Position numbers and translations under genes: made by a program. 64,000 nucleotides of DNA, from contig NC_026657.2 in the NCBI RefSeq assembly GCF_000004075.3, forward strand, positions 10,106,001-10,170,000. Direction: 5' to 3'. Origin of the DNA: Cucumis sativus (lineage: Eukaryota; Streptophyta; Magnoliopsida; Cucurbitales; Cucurbitaceae). A model generated the notes under the pieces. The model searched no databases and was not told the DNA's origin. It was given only the letters and a program-made list of their open reading frames with translations. Below are positions 27,117-38,788 of this stretch, one piece after another. Position 1 is the first letter of the stretch. Every line of letters begins with the position of its first letter.

Positions 27117-28116
27117 ATGAGTAAAACGTTAGTGTTAAAAAAAATGGGTTTTAGTAGAAGTTTTATTTTATTAAACTATTTTCTCTTCAGTGTTGCCCTA
27201 TTTTCTTCTGCAAAGAAAATTTCAGTTACTTATGATGGAAGATCTTTGAAAATAAATGGAGAAAGAAAAATTATCATTTCTGGTGCAATCCATTATCCTC
27301 GTAGCAGTCCTGGAGTAATTTTTCTCATTTATTAATCTTTATATATATTTCATTTACCTAATTTAACTCTCTATTTTTCTCATATACTTTATTAATTTTA
27401 GATGTGGCCAATGTTGATGAAGAAAGCAAAAAATGGTGGCCTTAATGCAATTGAAACCTACGTATTTTGGAATGCCCATGAACCCCAACGTGGCCAAGTA
27501 CTTTTTATCTCATTATTTTTAAATATATATATATAATGTGAATTATAATTCATTACAATTTAATGGATTCATTTCCCTTTTTATTTTTCCTTTCAGTATG
27601 ATTTTTCAGGAAATAATGATCTAGTACAGTTTATTAAAGCAGTACAAAAAGAAAGGCTTTATGCTATTCTAAGAATCGGACCTTATGTTTGTGCCGAGTG
27701 GAATTACGGGTAAATATATATAATTTACTTTATTATTATTATTATTATTATTATCACTCTTACTTATTTGTATTTATTTCCTAAACTAATTTATTTTGAA
27801 ATTTCTTTACAGAGGGTTTCCTGTTTGGTTGCATAATCTTCCAGGCATTAAGTTCAGGACCAATAATCAAGTTTATAAGGTAACCTTTTTTCTTTTTTCT
27901 AACAAAAAATCATTTTTACTAATTATAAGTCTACATGCTGATATTTTTTAAAATCAATTATAACAAAATTTATTGTGATTTTAGGATGAAATGGCAAAGT
28001 TCACTACATTAATAGTAAACAAAATGAGGGAGAATAAGCTATTTGCATCACAAGGAGGACCCATCATTGTTGCCCAGGTTTGTTTTGTATTTTTATTTTT
28101 TTTTTAAAAAAAATCA

Positions 28117-28163
<47 letters not shown>

Positions 28164-31100
28164 AATTAATAACATGTTTTTAAAAAATTAGATTGAAAAC
28201 GAGTTTGGAAATGTGGAAGGATCGTACGGACAAGAGGGAAAAGAATATGTGAAATGGTGTGCTGAGTTAGCACAATCTTACAACCTCAGTGAACCTTGGA
28301 TTATGTGTCAACAAGGAGATGCTCCTCAGCCCATTGTATGCATTACCATTACACTACCCCTTTCTCAATGTGTTCTCTTTATAATAATTAAAAACTGATT
28401 TTGTTTCATCTATATTTATAATTGACAGATTAATACATGCAATGGCTTTTACTGTGACCAATTCAAACCCAACAACAAAAATAGTCCTAAAATGTGGACT
28501 GAGAGTTGGGCTGGCTGGTTTGTTCTTTGACCTTGACTTATACGAATAGTGATGATGGAAATGCACTTCAATATTTTTCAGTAAATAATAACAAAATTAC
28601 TAACACTAGGTTCAAGGGTTGGGGAGAAAGAGATCCATATAGAACGGCGGAAGATCTTGCCTTTGCTGTTGCACGTTTTTTCCAATATGGTGGTTCCTTG
28701 CACAATTACTATATGGTAGTTTCGTAAGATCACTAATTTCTTTTTCTTAAAAAGAATCGTTTTTTCCATTCCTTTTTACCTAATTTCGTTTAAATATATG
28801 TATAGTATCATGGTGGAACGAACTTTGGTAGGAGTGCAGGAGGTCCTTACATTACTACATCTTACGATTACAATGCACCGCTGGATGAATATGGTACATT
28901 ATTAATTGTAGATTTTTTATTTTGAAAATGAGACCCATTTAATAAAAATGGAAATTAAACTTGATTTAAATATTGTTAGGGAATATGAACCAGCCAAAAT
29001 GGGGACATTTGAAGCAACTTCATGAACTTATCAGGTCTATGGAGAAAGTTTTGACATATGGTGATGTCAAGCACATTGACACTGGTCATTCGACAACGGT
29101 GAGTATTTTAAATATATTGTAGTTTGTGGTTTGGAAAATTTGTTAAAGTTATTGACTGTGTGGCCAATATTTTGTAACAGGCAACATCTTATACCTACAA
29201 AGGAAAATCAAGTTGCTTCTTTGGAAATCCTGAAAATAGTGATAGAGAAATTACCTTTCAAGAAAGAAAGTACACTGTTCCTGGTTGGTCTGTCACTGTT
29301 CTTCCTGACTGCAAAACCGAAGTTTACAACACTGCTAAGGTATAAACAAACTAATCTGTTTGTTGATTTTTAAATTGAAAATTGGCTGTTTGTTTGCCAC
29401 TTTTCTGACTGTCAACCCATACATACATTTTGGTTTTCTTAAAAAACAAACCATATCTTGGATGGGTGATGGGTTTGAGTTTTCTATTTTAAAACTTTCT
29501 TTTTTGTTGCACCCCTAATTATTATTATAAATTTGATGTGTTCTTATTATTTCATGAACATTAGGTAAACACTCAAACAACAATAAGAGAAATGGTTCCG
29601 AGCTTAGTAGGAAAACACAAAAAACCATTGAAATGGCAATGGAGAAATGAGAAAATTGAGCATCTTACACATGAAGGCGATATATCAGGAAGTGCTATCA
29701 CTGCCAATAGCCTTATTGATCAAAAGATGGTCACAAATGATAGCAGTGATTATTTGTGGTACCTCACCGGGTAATTTTAACTACTTTAATTTCCCCTTTT
29801 TTAATTTTTCATAACCATAGAAACTAAAATTAGGTATAATAATCACATTTTAATCCCTTTTGGCCCCTCATTTTTCAGATTCCATCTAAATGGAAACGAT
29901 CCACTCTTCGGCAAACGTGTAACATTACGTGTTAAGACTCGTGGCCATATACTTCATGCCTTCGTCAACAATAAACATATTGGTAATAAATTCACTATAA
30001 TCATTCTCAAGTAATCTACTAAACTTTATAGTAAAAAGTTCATACAATGTTACTTTTTTTTTTCAGGGACACAGTTCGGTCCATATGGTAAATATAGTTT
30101 CACATTAGAGAAGAAAGTAAGGAATCTACGGCATGGATTCAATCAAATTGCCCTATTAAGTGCCACCGTTGGATTACCTGTAAGTACTTTTAAATAAATT
30201 AAACTAAATTAAGTTTGCTAAAATACCCCTCTTGATATATATGAAATTTTTACACAAATGCAGAATTATGGAGCATACTATGAAAATGTTGAGGTGGGAA
30301 TTTATGGGCCTGTTGAATTGATTGCTGATGGAAAAACCATAAGGGATTTATCAACTAATGAATGGATTTACAAAGTTGGTTTGGATGGTGAAAAATATGA
30401 GTTTTTTGATCCTGACCATAAATTTAGAAAGCCATGGCTATCTAACAATCTCCCATTAAATCAAAATTTCACTTGGTATAAGGTAAAAGGAAAAACTCCA
30501 CCCTGGCCCTCGACTAATTTAATTTTAGAAGTTTTATAATATGATTGATTTTGATTATATATTATAATGTTTTTGATATATATATATAGACTAGTTTTTC
30601 AACTCCTAAAGGACGTGAAGGAGTGGTAGTGGATTTAATGGGTATGGGAAAAGGTCAAGCTTGGGTTAATGGAAAAAGTATTGGAAGATATTGGCCAAGT
30701 TATCTTGCTACTGAAAATGGTTGTTCTTCAAGTTGTGACTACCGTGGGGCTTATTATGGTAGTAAGTGTGCTACTAACTGTGGAAAGCCGACTCAAAGAT
30801 GGTAAGCGTATTTTGTATGTGCAATTGATTAATTCATTGATGAACTCAAAAACTTATATAAGTTTGATTATTATTAGGTATCATATTCCGAGGTCGTATA
30901 TGAACGACGGAAAAGAAAACACTTTGATTTTGTTCGAGGAATTTGGTGGGATGCCATTGAATATAGAAATTAAAACAACGAGGGTGAAGAAAGTTTGTGC
31001 AAAGGTTGACTTGGGAAGCAAACTGGAGTTAACATGCCATGATAGGACTGTCAAAAGAATTATTTTTGTGGGATTTGGGAACCCTAAGGGCAATTGTAAC

Positions 31101-31358
31101 AACTTCCATAAGGGTAGCTGTCATTCGTCAGAAGCCTTCTCAGTTATTGAAAAGGTTAAATTTAAAATGTTTTTCAAAAAATACTTTATTGCTATTACCA
31201 TTGTTCTTATTATTATTTTGATTATTATTTTCTTTTGATTTACACAGGAATGTCTTTGGAAAAGGAAATGTTCAATTGAGGTTACAAAAGATAAACTTGG
31301 ACTTACTGGTTGCAAGAATCCCAAAGATAATTGGCTTGCTGTTCAAGTTAGTTGTTAG
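27117..31358 (+). CDS. Beta-galactosidase, GH35 family, with SUEL lectin domain (BGAL7/15-like)
   Basis: Eighteen exons join in frame to 837 residues (828 if translation starts at 27144): 27117-27314, 27402-27497, 27597-27709, 27813-27879, 27985-28077, 28192-28335, 28429-28517, 28610-28715, 28806-28893, 28980-29098, 29181-29339, 29565-29770, 29879-29982, 30067-30179, 30264-30482, 30590-30801, 30878-31154, 31248-31358. It should remove terminal beta-galactose from cell-wall pectins, xyloglucan or arabinogalactan proteins. A hydrophobic signal peptide ([18 protein letters not shown]) predicts secretion. The GH35 signature [13 protein letters not shown] carries the acid/base Glu193, and MWTESWAGW carries the nucleophile Glu262. 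Jelly-roll galactose-binding regions follow ([15 protein letters not shown]). The Cys-rich C-terminus, about 749-837, is a SUEL-type galactose-binding lectin domain. Every intron is GT-AG and all catalytic residues are present. Confidence 0.93.
28123..28157. repeat. (AT)n microsatellite in beta-galactosidase intron 5
   Basis: About seventeen AT units between exons 5 and 6. Confidence 0.9.
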
Positions 31359-33036
31359 GGATGTTTATTAGTTAGGTTTTTAGAGTTGCCATTCAGTTAG
31401 TTAATCTCTCCTAATTTATGTAAGTTAGAACTAAGCTTTTCTAAGCTTAGATGGTTAGGTTTAATATAATAATTTCAAGTAATTTTATTCTATGTTAATA
31501 TAGTTAAATTCATTTCTCTTTTTTTCTTCCCTTTTTTCCTTAAACCCACTCCCCCACATATCTTATTATCAACTCATAGGGTATCCCTTAATTGAATTGG
31601 AGTTCAACCACGTAAAAAAATAGCTTTAGAGTTAATATTGAAGTGAGCATTCTGACTTGCAAAGTAAATGTAGAGTTCTAAGTATGTTCTTTATAATTTT
31701 TGACCAACTAATCGCTTCGGTTATGGATTTTTGTAAAAGTTTACACGGATCGCTTTGGTCGGCCATGAATATATTTGAAATTTGAAACCAACTGGCTGAA
31801 TAAGATTTTTGTAGAGGTGACAAATATTGAATGACTAAAACCTACAAGAATCAATAACGAATTAAACCTACTTGCTTATCATCCTACCAGTGTCTTTTTT
31901 GGGGTTTTATCAAACCAAATTCCAACAAGGTCGAGATTGTTGGAAAGACTATGGAAACCGAAGGCAAAATCTCCAGATGGAGAAAGCCAAGAATGGTTAG
32001 TCCTTGTGGAGTATAGTATTCAGATGGAGTTGAAGATCATCAAGTTCTGAAAATTTGGTTTGAATTTGAAATAAAGAGTATTTAAAAGCTGCATTTGCCA
32101 TGGCATCATTTTGATTGGATTGGATACAGCAAAATTTTGACTTGTAAGTCAACAAGAAAGTTCTCGAAAAATCAAGGAGAAAGAAGAAAGAAGAAAAGTC
32201 ATGGATGACTTTTGAATTTGAGAGTGTAGAAAGCAATTAAGGATAAATCCAACCAAACAATTGTGTTACGTAAAATACTTCTACAAGACAGATACTTACA
32301 AGAAAAGTCACCGGTGTTGCTACCTTGTGGATTTTCATTATATTCCTCATGTGTAATGAAGTGGCTCATAAGCTTGCTCGTTAAACAAATAAGCTTACCA
32401 CACTTGAAAAAGTGTATCATCTAGCTGATTCAATAAGCTACTTCCATAATATACAAGCTAACGTGTTTGCATCGACTTATTAAGTATACGCAAAAGCACT
32501 TTTTAAAAGCTTAAAAAGTTCATCTCCTTGTACAAATATCATACATGATTTTGTCCCTAGCAAAGATGGAACATTAAAATTCATAGCTTCCCAATCTTAT
32601 GTTTCTAATCTTAAGCTACACACGACACCCTTTGTGCATGGCAACCGGAGGGTTATTGCTTTGTCCTCATTCGCTCTTCTATCTCTGTTGGTGGGGGTGA
32701 GAGTTCTATTTCTGTTTAGTTCTCGGATTGGTTCCCCTCAAATTTTGTTTCCTAGGTTTCTAAATTTCTGATCTTAAGCTATACACTACATCTTTTGTGC
32801 ATGGCAACCGGAGGGGTTGCTTTGTCCTCATTCGTTCTTCTATCTCTGTTGGTGAGGGGTTGGAGGTTCTGTTTCTATTTCGATCCAGTATTGGTTCCCC
32901 TCAACTTTGTTTAGGGGGCTATGTTGCTGGTTGGCTGTTGCTATACACTGTACACCCATACTCTTTTGAAACTTGTCTCTAGCTAATCTGAGTGGATATT
33001 ACATCATAATTACTTAATCAATACTAATTAAAACAT
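31359..33036. other. Intergenic DNA containing a 163-bp tandem duplication
   Basis: The region holds the 3'UTR of the beta-galactosidase gene, then unassigned DNA. The only clear structure is the duplicated block at 32603-32928. No coding frame resembles a known protein. Confidence 0.6.
32603..32928. repeat. 163-bp tandem duplication, two diverged copies
   Basis: CTTAAGCTA, TTTGTGCATGGCAACCGGAG, TTGCTTTGTCCTCATTCG and TTGGTTCCCCTCAA each occur twice, offset by about 163 bases (for example CTTAAGCT at 32610 and 32773, GGTTCCCC at 32730 and 32893). The copies differ by scattered substitutions and small indels. No coding frame survives in both. Confidence 0.88.
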
Positions 33037-33700
33037 TTAACCATGCAATTGTAAATAATTATCTGTTTCAACCAAAAGAGGGATTCTCACTTCAATACTT
33101 TCTTCTACCATTGTTGTCCTTTCAAAACTTCTAGACTCCTTCATTGCTTTAGAATCATGGCTTATTAAATCTCTCATTCTTTCTGATCTCACACAACTTA
33201 CAACCCAATCCACAAGCGTTGTTGCATCATCATCTCCTTCTGTTTCTTCTTCAACATGCATTCTACAAAATATGGTCTCTAACAGCATTACTCCAAAGCT
33301 ATAAACATCTACTATTTTTTGTAATTGCTGCATTCTTCAGCCCTTTTGGCATCATAAATCCCATTGTTCCTCTTATCATTATTGTGGCTATCCGTATCTG
33401 GTTTTTCTTCATAAGTTTCGCTCTAAGTCGAAATTCGAGATTTTCGCTGTGAAATTTTTCGTCAAGGAGAATCTTTTGTGGCTTGATATCACAATGGATG
33501 ATATGGGTCTCGTACTCTTCATGTAGATATAACAACCATTTTGCTCTGTTCTCCCATTTAGCCTTTTGAATATCTCTCTCTTCAAATAGGAAATTTGATA
33601 GAGGACCATTTTTCATTAGCTCATAAACCAATAACCGATGATCTCCTTCATTAGTTATAAATACAATAAAAGAAAATTTGGCTACTTCCTTTGTCAATGA
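33037..33700 (-). pseudogene. G-type lectin receptor-like kinase pseudogene, kinase-domain remnant
   Basis: On the minus strand, [20 protein letters not shown], then [38 protein letters not shown] and [17 protein letters not shown] follow in the order of a lectin receptor kinase. The reading frame breaks between the RGTMGFMMP segment (ends about 33340) and VDVYSFG (about 33310). The magnesium-binding DFG is replaced by EFR, the P-loop and everything N-terminal are absent, and the end shows a deletion in the subdomain XI region (RTTM jumps to SIEVRIP). It is therefore not a functional kinase. The orphan kinase tail at 16303-16482 is from the same family. Confidence 0.85.
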
Positions 33701-33963
33701 ACAGTCAAAGCTGCTGACTTTTCTTGCTTGGATTAGAAAAATACATGAACTTGATGTTTCGTCTTAATGTTATGCCTTTAACCCAAGAAAAGAACAATTA
33801 TCAATGATATAAATTAATAATCAAATATCAACATTTATCTTACAAGTGTAGTTGAGTCAAAGTCAAATTAATAATTTGGTCTCGTGATATAAGTTTAGGT
33901 CTTTATCAAATTTGAGTTTTCTTTGTTAGAAAGTTATATGTTATTTATTATAAATAAAAGTTT

Positions 33964-34440
33964 CACTACAAGAAGAGTGGTCTACGACGATAGTTGTTTT
34001 CTGTTGCGAATAAAATCCGTGACATTTATTTACAGTCATGGAAAGTCATTAACTACTATTTTATGACAACAAATAACTGTCATATTTGATATTACGACAA
34101 CAAATAACTTCATCATTTGCGTATTAACGACAGTTTAAAAATGTCGCAAATTCGTTTCTTATGACTTTTTTTAAATGTCAAGGATATGTCAACCGTGACA
34201 GGTTTTTAGAAATTAAATGACATTGTTTTGCTATTGACGACATTTTTTTCTGACAATTTTTTTTATAAAACAAATGTCATTGTTTTAATATTGACGATAA
34301 TTATGGAGTATAACGAATTCATAAATTATGACATTTATCTCATGTTGCAAATTCTTCAACTACTACCGTTTTTCCTATTCTCCTTGTCGAACCATTTGAA
34401 CGACAATAATGTTATAATACATAACACTCATATAGAAACA
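33964..34440 (+). mobile_element. CACTA (En/Spm-type) transposon terminus with subterminal repeats
   Basis: CACTACAAGAAG at 33964-33975 is the conserved end of plant CACTA transposons. The next 450 bases carry repeated short motifs in both orientations built around CGACA, TGACATT, ACAACAAATAACT and AAATGTC, as expected of transposase-binding subterminal DNA. The partner end (TTCTTGTAGTG) is not found nearby, so the element is either truncated or its right end has decayed. Confidence 0.65.
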
Positions 34441-35953
34441 AATGGTTGACACTTTAATATATACACACTATAATACACTTTGTAATATTCGTACATTTCC
34501 AATCAAGTTTGAACAATTTACAAGTATAGAATTACAACCCTTAATCAAAACTAGTGTAAATACCATCATAATACATATAACATAATTTTTTGTACAAGCA
34601 TAAACAACCAACCGGTAATCCTTCACCTTTGAAAACATTCTTTGTTGTTTGAACCATGGTCGAATTCTTCATTTCTAAAAAAATCAAAAAGTGTTATATA
34701 AAACAATTTCTCCAAGTTGGATTCATTGCTCCAATAGATTCTTCCAAACCTAGTAAGAAAACAAAATCTCATTTTAGAATATGTCTAAAGAATATCTCAA
34801 CCCTTCATTCCAGCCCCCTCCCAACACAATAAAAAACAGTGAAAATGGCACACACATAACATGTCTTTAGCCAATAGGAAAATTGAAAAAAAGACTACTA
34901 CCATAACTGCATGATAGTCATAACACTTCATGTATTTAGGCTCAAGAACTACCAGAACACCCCCAAAAAAGTAAACTCACACCCACACACTAAGAGAGAG
35001 AACCTGGAATTCTTTGAAGATGAGGATATGTTAACAAGTCTTTTTATTAGTTAACAATCATATGTCATAATTAGATATGACGAAGAACAATATACCATAT
35101 GAATGAAACAAAATAGTAAAAGATGTTATAATGAATTGCTCTTGTGAAATTCCAAATGTTGATCATAAAGTAATGTTTATAGTTCTCTTGTCCAATTGGA
35201 ACTCTGTGGTTACAACAACACGGTGGAATGAATAACAAGGAAGCACATTCTTTTTAACTTAGCAATCAATTAAAGAAAAATATATCTCAAATGGTTTAAT
35301 TGAAAAAAAAGTGTGGAGGACAGAAGGAAAGAGAAAAGCATACCTTGTAACCATCTCCTATAAGCAAATCTAACTCAGAACATGCAATTACTTATAGTAA
35401 AAATCAGTTTTTAAAATTGAAAATGTTGCTAGGTTGCATCTCAACAAATCAAAGTGCAAGATTATTCAATAACAAAGCACATAAGACAACATAGCAATAG
35501 ATTGTCAAACAAAAACTACATAATATGTTCAAGTACAACTGCATTTACTAAACCTTCCTACAAACCAAACGTGAAAATGACTAGAAACAAAAGATATATC
35601 AAATTTAAAGTAGAACCATGGACCAAAGTCCAATGTGAAAATGTACAAAACTATTCAAAAATGGAGATAATAATTAGGGTTAAGAAGAAACAAAGAGCAA
35701 AGGAGAAAGAAAGAACCCGTATTTTCCCTTGCGGCTACTGCAACTACACAAGGTGGATGAAAACATGGTGGGATTTGGAAATCGTTGCTCAATTGAGTGC
35801 AATATAAATAACGTGTGTCTAAATGATAAAATTATAAACATACATAATACATATATATTTCAAAAGAAAGATGTGATTAAAGTACATACCAAAAGATAGA
35901 CAATGACCAATTGGTCTAAAGTTTAACAATGAGGCTTCAGTGAACTATACCTT

Positions 35954-36011
35954 GAGGATAAACCCAATGAAAAATGAATCAAGAGGATAAACCTAATGAA
36001 AAATGAATCAA
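35954..36011. repeat. 29-bp tandem repeat, two copies
   Basis: GAGGATAAACCCAATGAAAA starting at 35954 recurs at 35983 with one change, each continuing through ATGAATCAA. Confidence 0.9.
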
Positions 36012-36908
36012 AGTATATGACAAATCCCAACAGAAAATCAACAAATGATAAAAAAAATGTATATTTTTCTCCTAGCAGTAAGAACACTAAAATCATGAAA
36101 TAATTGACATGTAATTTGACAATTTGGAGGTCATAATGGAATATTTTGCCCAGATCAATTAAACATGAGTCACATATGTGAAATTTGTATAATATTGGCA
36201 ACTGACCTTAGAGATTGAGAACTAGCAAGGTCACCTCAATAATTGTCACTAAACCCAAACTGTGTTATCAACATCAAAACATACTACATTTGCACTTCTC
36301 CACCGTTCCAACACCTTCGATATTTTAAGAGTAAAGTTTAACATCACTAACCAAAAAAGAGATATGAAAGAATATTTACCAACATTAGGTTAATTAACTC
36401 AGCGGCAATCTAAGAAAAGATATCAACCAAATACTTAACAAGTGGAAGAGAGAAAGATAAGATAATTACATTGCTGCAATGAAGATATGCTACAAAAAGG
36501 GTCATATAGAAAGAGATATACAGTCATTGATGGAGATTTAGGAGAAAATTTACATGATATACTGCCTATAAATAGAAATGTTATATGCTTAAAAAACTGT
36601 TTGTTACAACAATGGCTCTTGCTCAAAATTTATCATTTGTGCATAGTAAGATGGTACTATTACAAAATTTATCACAACAACTTCAAGTCATTTCCAGTAT
36701 GTACACTTTAGGATGAAAATATAAAGTGCAACTCTCATACATAAATATATTCCAAATACTAGTTTTCTCACCTCCTCGATCAAAGTTTTTTTCTTCTATA
36801 TATATCTAGAATTGAATAATATGCAAACTAGCTCAAATTTTCCATTCTATGCTTCTTATAAAATATGATATTCATAAAAATGATAAACAATGGACATTTC
36901 AATATATT

Positions 36909-36995
36909 AAACAGTCAAAAGAAACCTATCTAAACAATGGCTCCATGAATATAAACAGTAAAAAAGAACCTATCTAAACAAGGGCTCCATAGACT
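36909..36995. repeat. 44-bp tandem repeat, two copies
   Basis: AAACAGT, ACCTATCTAAACAA and GGCTCCAT occur in order twice, starting at 36909 and 36953, with a few substitutions. Confidence 0.85.
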
Positions 36996-38317
36996 TTTAT
37001 ACTGTCAAATGATATTAAACAAATTGGTTAGACTTATGCCTCAATAGTTATGCAAAAAGAAGATGAACATTTTAGTGTTACCAAGTCTTTGTGAGTTGGA
37101 CATTAGATATGTATTGAAGAACATTTTGGTAAGCTAATAAACAATAGACACATACATATCCGAGACAAATACAAATACAAGAACTTTGAGAAATACATTG
37201 AACTCATTTCTCAAGGCATGAGCTCATTGACTTTTCTAGTATTAAGTTCTATATATCACTATTATTGTTGTTTCATTTTGTTTGATAATTTGCTAGACTC
37301 CAAAAATCAATGACTTCATCACCTTCAACAAATAAAGGTTCACAAAGTCCAAGTATAAGTATCAACTCCAATTGTAAGCCCAATTTCAAGTCCAACTCCA
37401 CACTCAACTCCATTTTAAAACCCAATTTCAACTTCATACTCTTCAATTGATGACAATTTGATTGTTGATTATTATTTTTGTTCTCGTTGAAAGTATTGGA
37501 ATGATCTTTAAAGAAGATATTGACATTGGTTGTTTTGAGATCACCCCCAAGTTGTAAAATTAGGGTGATACATTTAGGTTTAATAGCAAATGTCTTACCT
37601 CACAAATATCATGCAATTACGATACAACTCAATAGCAACCATAAACAAAATATCAATAGAAAAATCAAAAGTACTCAAATTCACTTGGAAAACGCATAGA
37701 CAAACAAAAAGACTCTACAAACCATCAACGTTTAAAATCTCACATTTCATTTTTCATTCTCTTTTTCTCAAAGCTTCAGCCCATAGCCATGAAATCTTCC
37801 TTGGCCTTGATTTCCTAATTCGAACGAACAAAAATCAATTAAAAATCAACCAAATGCTTCATTGAGGCATTTCATCAAACACATGGTAAGCTACCAAAAT
37901 CCTTCATCACATAGTCAACCATAAAGAAAAAAATGTAGATTCAAATTAGAAAAACAATCGTAAACAACAATATTGAATAGGATGGTAGACAAAACAAACA
38001 CATATCTCCTATAAAAGCAAAAGTACGAGGGATGTTTTTCATAAAAAGAACCATCAATATATCCCATTGTGGGTAAAGTGAAAGCATTTGAAGTTAATAT
38101 GCTGTATAAATACAAGCAATAGAAATAATGGTTGAGATTCATCAGTGAGTTAAGCGGTGCAAGGGATGTTGGGTGGTGGCGTCGGCTGAAAGAGAGAAAG
38201 AGGGGGATTTCGGGTGTCGTTGACAAAAAGTCTCGTCGTTTTCGGCATGAGAGAGGGAGAGAGATGGTTAGTGGAAGGGAGGAAAAATTGAGGAGGGGCG
38301 ACATGTGGATCTTCCAC

Positions 38318-38401
38318 AAAGAAGAAGAAAAAAAAGAAGAAGAAGAGATGAAGAAGAGAAGAAGAGAAGAAGAGGAGAAGAAGAAGAGGAAGAGGAGGAG
38401 G
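38318..38401. repeat. 84-bp polypurine (GAA/GAG) tract
   Basis: The plus strand is purine only, apart from one T at 38349. It consists of AAG, GAA and GAG triplets. Confidence 0.95.
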
Positions 38402-38788
38402 TAGAGAAACGGGTTTTGGAGATGTTTTTATTTTAATAAATAAATTATTTAATGATTTTAGAATTACAAAAAATCTAATTTTAATAAACTTTTTATTTAA
38501 AATAATTTTATTTTAATAAATTAAATAAATTATTTTTTGTATCTTTTATGAAAAATTCTGTATTTTATCGCCAAAAATGACTGTTTTTTAACTTTTGTGA
38601 TAATTTTTTATTTCCTCCTTTCAATTTGGGATGTATACAACTATCATAGTAGATAGTTTTTCCAATTTGTTTCACCTTTATCATCGATAAATAATAGTTA
38701 TAGTAAATTTAAATAAATAAATTATAAATGATAATAGACTGTGAACACAAAACATTTCTCTAATGAAATGTATAATATAATATTAGAT

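Larger units (their letters stand above)
34441..38610. mobile_element. Probable interior of a degenerate CACTA-like element
   Basis: No transposase frame is recognisable; frames are short and broken. Within it are a 29-base tandem repeat (35954-36011), a 44-base tandem repeat (36909-36995), a TTC-rich block read on the minus strand near 38130-38400 of the kind seen in leader exons, and at about 38570-38610 a segment (CGCCAAAAATGACTGTTTTT) that resembles CACTA subterminal DNA in inverse orientation. The right boundary is a guess. Confidence 0.35.

Noticed and set aside
35454-35807. 117-codon plus-strand frame inside the CACTA-like interval
   Set aside because: Lys/Arg-rich translated AT-rich DNA with no family resemblance, and no transposase motif.
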